A stretch of DNA of 15,842 bases from DATGJX01 sp035279385 (GTDB lineage Bacteria; Vulcanimicrobiota; Vulcanimicrobiia; Vulcanimicrobiales; Vulcanimicrobiaceae), in the NCBI GenBank assembly GCA_035279385.1, contig DATEHZ010000110.1, positions 1 through 15,842 on the forward strand. The letters run 5' to 3'. Positions 14,046 to 15,842 of the stretch are shown in pieces (position 1 is the first letter of the stretch; the number at the start of each line of letters is the position of its first letter). The notes beneath the pieces are model-generated. The model made no database searches, was not told the origin of the DNA, and worked only from the letters and a program-made list of their open reading frames with translations. Made by a program: the position numbers and the translations under genes.

Positions 14046-15307
14046 AACTTGGCGATATCCGTCCTGTACGTCAGATCGCGCGCGTTGATGCGTGCGGCGA
14101 AAGCGTGCACCGCGTCATACGCGCGAAGCCGAGCCGCCACCAAATCGTTTCCGAGTCCCGTAACGGTGAGCACGCGCCCGCCTCCTGAAGAGACACCGTC
14201 GCCCTCGACTTTCGATCCGCCCCAAAAGACCTGCGCGTCGAGGCCAAGATCGACCTCGAGCGGCAGGCCGCTCACCGGCGTGCTGCTGCGCGGATAATCG
14301 GCGGTGGCGATGACGACGCCGACGCACGCGCGTGCGGCGAACGCCGCCGCACTCAGGTCGAGCGCACCATCCGCAGCCGACTTGAGCAGCGCGGCAAAGT
14401 CGCCCGTCACGCGCGGCATCAGCACTTGCGTCTCCGGATCCCCGAAGCGCGCGTTAAACTCGATGACGTACGGACCGTCGTCGGTCCACATCAGACCGCA
14501 GTACAGAATGCCGACGTACTGTTCTCCCTCCGCAAGCAGTCCGCGGAGCACCGGCGCGAGAATGCGCTCGCGCACTTCATCTTCGAGATCGGCGGGAAAG
14601 CCTTTGGGCGGCGAATACGCGCCCATGCCGCCCGTGTTCGGGCCGGTATCGCCGTCGCCCGCGCGTTTATAATCGCAGGCCGATGCGATCGGAAACATGG
14701 CGCGTCCATCGCTGATCGCAAAGACGCTGACTTCCCGTCCCTCGAGTTTCTCCTCGAGCAGCACGTCGCTGCCGCCGCCGGGTATGCGATTCCGTCCGTA
14801 CCAGTCGTGCAGCACCGCGCGCGCCGATTCAACGTCCGGCGATACGACGACGCCTTTGCCCGCAGCCAGGCCATCCGCTTTGATGACCACCGCGCCGTCC
14901 CACTCCTCGAGCGCGTGCATCGCGCCTTCGAGCGAATGCACGACGGCGGCGCGCGCCGTCGGAACGCCGTGACGCTCCATGAAGCGTTTAGCAAAGATCT
15001 TGCTGGACTCCAGGCGTCCGCCCGAGCGATTCGGTCCGAACACGGGAATGCCGGCCTCGCGCAAACGGTCGCCGACGCCGGCCGCTATCGCAATTTCCGG
15101 ACCGAGCACGACCAGATCGATGCGTTCTTGCTTACAGCGCGCGACGATCGCTTTGCCGTCCGTCGCCGGAATGCTCCAATTTTCACCGCGCGATGCGGTG
15201 CCGGCATTTCCCGGCGCTGCGAAGATCGCTTCGCACGACGGTGAGGCAGCCAGACGCCACGAGAGCGCGTCTTCTCTCGCTCCGTTACCGACGACTAAGA
15301 TCCGCAA
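14042..15307 (-). CDS. purD: Phosphoribosylamine-glycine ligase (GAR synthetase)
   Basis: PurD joins glycine to phosphoribosylamine using ATP, step 2 of purine synthesis and the step after PurF. The 421-residue protein has the usual length (about 425) and ATP-grasp layout: N-terminal VVGNGAREDAL (5-15), VLGPEIAIAAGVGD, the ATP-grasp VIKADGLAAGKGVVV (141-155), GPNTGGMGAYSPP (222-234), and the metal-binding EFNARFGDPETQ (283-294). The first motif departs from the family's GNGGREHAL, with alanine for the second glycine and aspartate for histidine. The start is TTG, four bases after the guaA stop, with GGGA as a weak Shine-Dalgarno inside the end of guaA; coupling is likely. It is the distal gene of a guaA-purD pair and converges on the small ORF with overlapping stops. 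Confidence 0.96.
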   Translation of the reverse strand: MRILVVGNGAREDALSWRLAASPSCEAIFAAPGNAGTASRGENWSIPATDGKAIVARCKQERIDLVVLGPEIAIAAGVGDRLREAGIPVFGPNRSGGRLESSKIFAKRFMERHGVPTARAAVVHSLEGAMHALEEWDGAVVIKADGLAAGKGVVVSPDVESARAVLHDWYGRNRIPGGGSDVLLEEKLEGREVSVFAISDGRAMFPIASACDYKRAGDGDTGPNTGGMGAYSPPKGFPADLEDEVRERILAPVLRGLLAEGEQYVGILYCGLMWTDDGPYVIEFNARFGDPETQVLMPRVTGDFAALLKSAADGALDLSAAAFAARACVGVVIATADYPRSSTPVSGLPLEVDLGLDAQVFWGGSKVEGDGVSSGGGRVLTVTGLGNDLVAARLRAYDAVHAFAARINARDLTYRTDIAKF

Positions 15308-15311
15308 GGCG

Positions 15312-15842
15312 CTATTCCCACTCCACGGTCGACGGCGGTTTGGACGTGATATCGTACGCGACGCGGTTCACGCCCGGAACCTCGTTGACGATGCGCGTAC
15401 TGATGCGCTCGAGCAGCTCGTACGGCAGACGCGCCCAATCCGCGGTCATCCCGTCCTCGCTCGTGATCGCGCGCACCGCGACGAGATTCGAATACGTGCG
15501 GCCGTCCCCCATGACGCCGACGCTTTTCACCGGCGTGAGCACCGCGAAGTACTGCCACGGTTTGGGATCCAGCGCCGCGCTATCGATCTCTTCACACACG
15601 ATCGCGTCCGCCTCGCGAACCAGCGCCAGGCGTTCGTCCGTGATGGAATCGATGACGCGCACCGCGAGACCGGGGCCGGGAAACGGCTGCCGCTGCACGA
15701 TGTGCTCCGGCAGGCCGAGCACGCGGCCCAGAGCGCGCACTTCATCTTTGAAGAGCGCGCGCAGCGGTTCGATGAGCGCGAAGTTCATCTTCTCGGGCAG
15801 CCCGCCGACGTTGTGATGCGATTTGATTTTGTGCCCCGCCTT
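15312..15842 (-). CDS. guaA: GMP synthase (glutamine-hydrolysing), C-terminal 176 residues
   Basis: GuaA aminates XMP to GMP. The gene is cut by the window edge: only the last 176 codons are present and the glutaminase and most of the ATP-pyrophosphatase domain lie beyond it. The visible part runs from KSHHNVGGLPEKM through EPLRALFKDEVR, the family signature RQPFPGPGLAVRV, and PVKSVGVMGDGRTY. It ends with VAYDITSKPPSTVEWE, the near-invariant GuaA C-terminus that binds XMP and forms the dimer. The TAG stop lies four bases before the purD TTG, so both are one transcription unit. Confidence 0.97.
   Translation of the reverse strand, partial: KAGHKIKSHHNVGGLPEKMNFALIEPLRALFKDEVRALGRVLGLPEHIVQRQPFPGPGLAVRVIDSITDERLALVREADAIVCEEIDSAALDPKPWQYFAVLTPVKSVGVMGDGRTYSNLVAVRAITSEDGMTADWARLPYELLERISTRIVNEVPGVNRVAYDITSKPPSTVEWE

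Overview
This is a GC-rich bacterial chromosomal segment carrying mostly housekeeping genes, densely packed on both strands, with no RNA gene, CRISPR array, insertion sequence or phage gene that I can see. The organism cannot be fixed from the window. High GC, frequent TTG/GTG starts, a Gram-positive/actinobacterial style LexA box and an Rv2578c-family radical SAM protein point to the Terrabacteria side of the tree. An uncultured lineage such as Eremiobacterota (WPS-2) or a neighbour is a guess only.

Layout, left to right. 1-2704: a secreted or lipid-anchored HExxHxxGxxH zinc metalloprotease (minus) with a terminator at its 3' end. 2776-3606: an FkbM-type methyltransferase (plus), divergent from the protease. 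3608-5772: a purM-purN operon (minus) in which PurN carries an N-terminal GNAT acetyltransferase domain. 5873-7402: leucyl aminopeptidase pepA (plus), ending at a strong bidirectional terminator. 7464-9788: a TetR-type regulator (minus) divergent from a DHA2-type MFS efflux pump (plus). 9839-10678: panB for pantothenate synthesis (plus). 10686-12047: purF (minus). 12091-12756: a BI-1/YccA-family membrane protein (minus). 12837-13721: an Rv2578c/SPL-like radical SAM protein (plus). 13833-14045: a 70-residue hypothetical protein (plus). 14042-15842: purD and the 3' part of guaA (minus; transcription order guaA then purD).

How they fit together. purM, purN, purF, purD and guaA are five purine-pathway genes, all on the minus strand but split into three blocks by unrelated plus-strand genes: a loosened purine cluster. 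The TetR/MFS pair looks like a local drug-response module. The most informative regulatory region is the 80 bp between the BI-1 gene and the radical SAM gene. It holds a palindrome with outward-facing TTGAAA boxes and a near-perfect LexA box (TCGAAC-N4-GTTCGG) lying exactly between the -35 and -10 of the radical SAM gene, so that gene is probably part of the SOS response. Three genes without a Shine-Dalgarno (tetR, the radical SAM gene, the 70-residue ORF) share the arrangement TANNNT, six bases, start codon, which suggests leaderless transcripts.

Nothing here amounts to a wholly new system. The items most worth following are the LexA-box radical SAM gene, the GNAT-PurN fusion, the TetR with an extra N-terminal module and the MFS pump lacking the usual TM1 aspartate.
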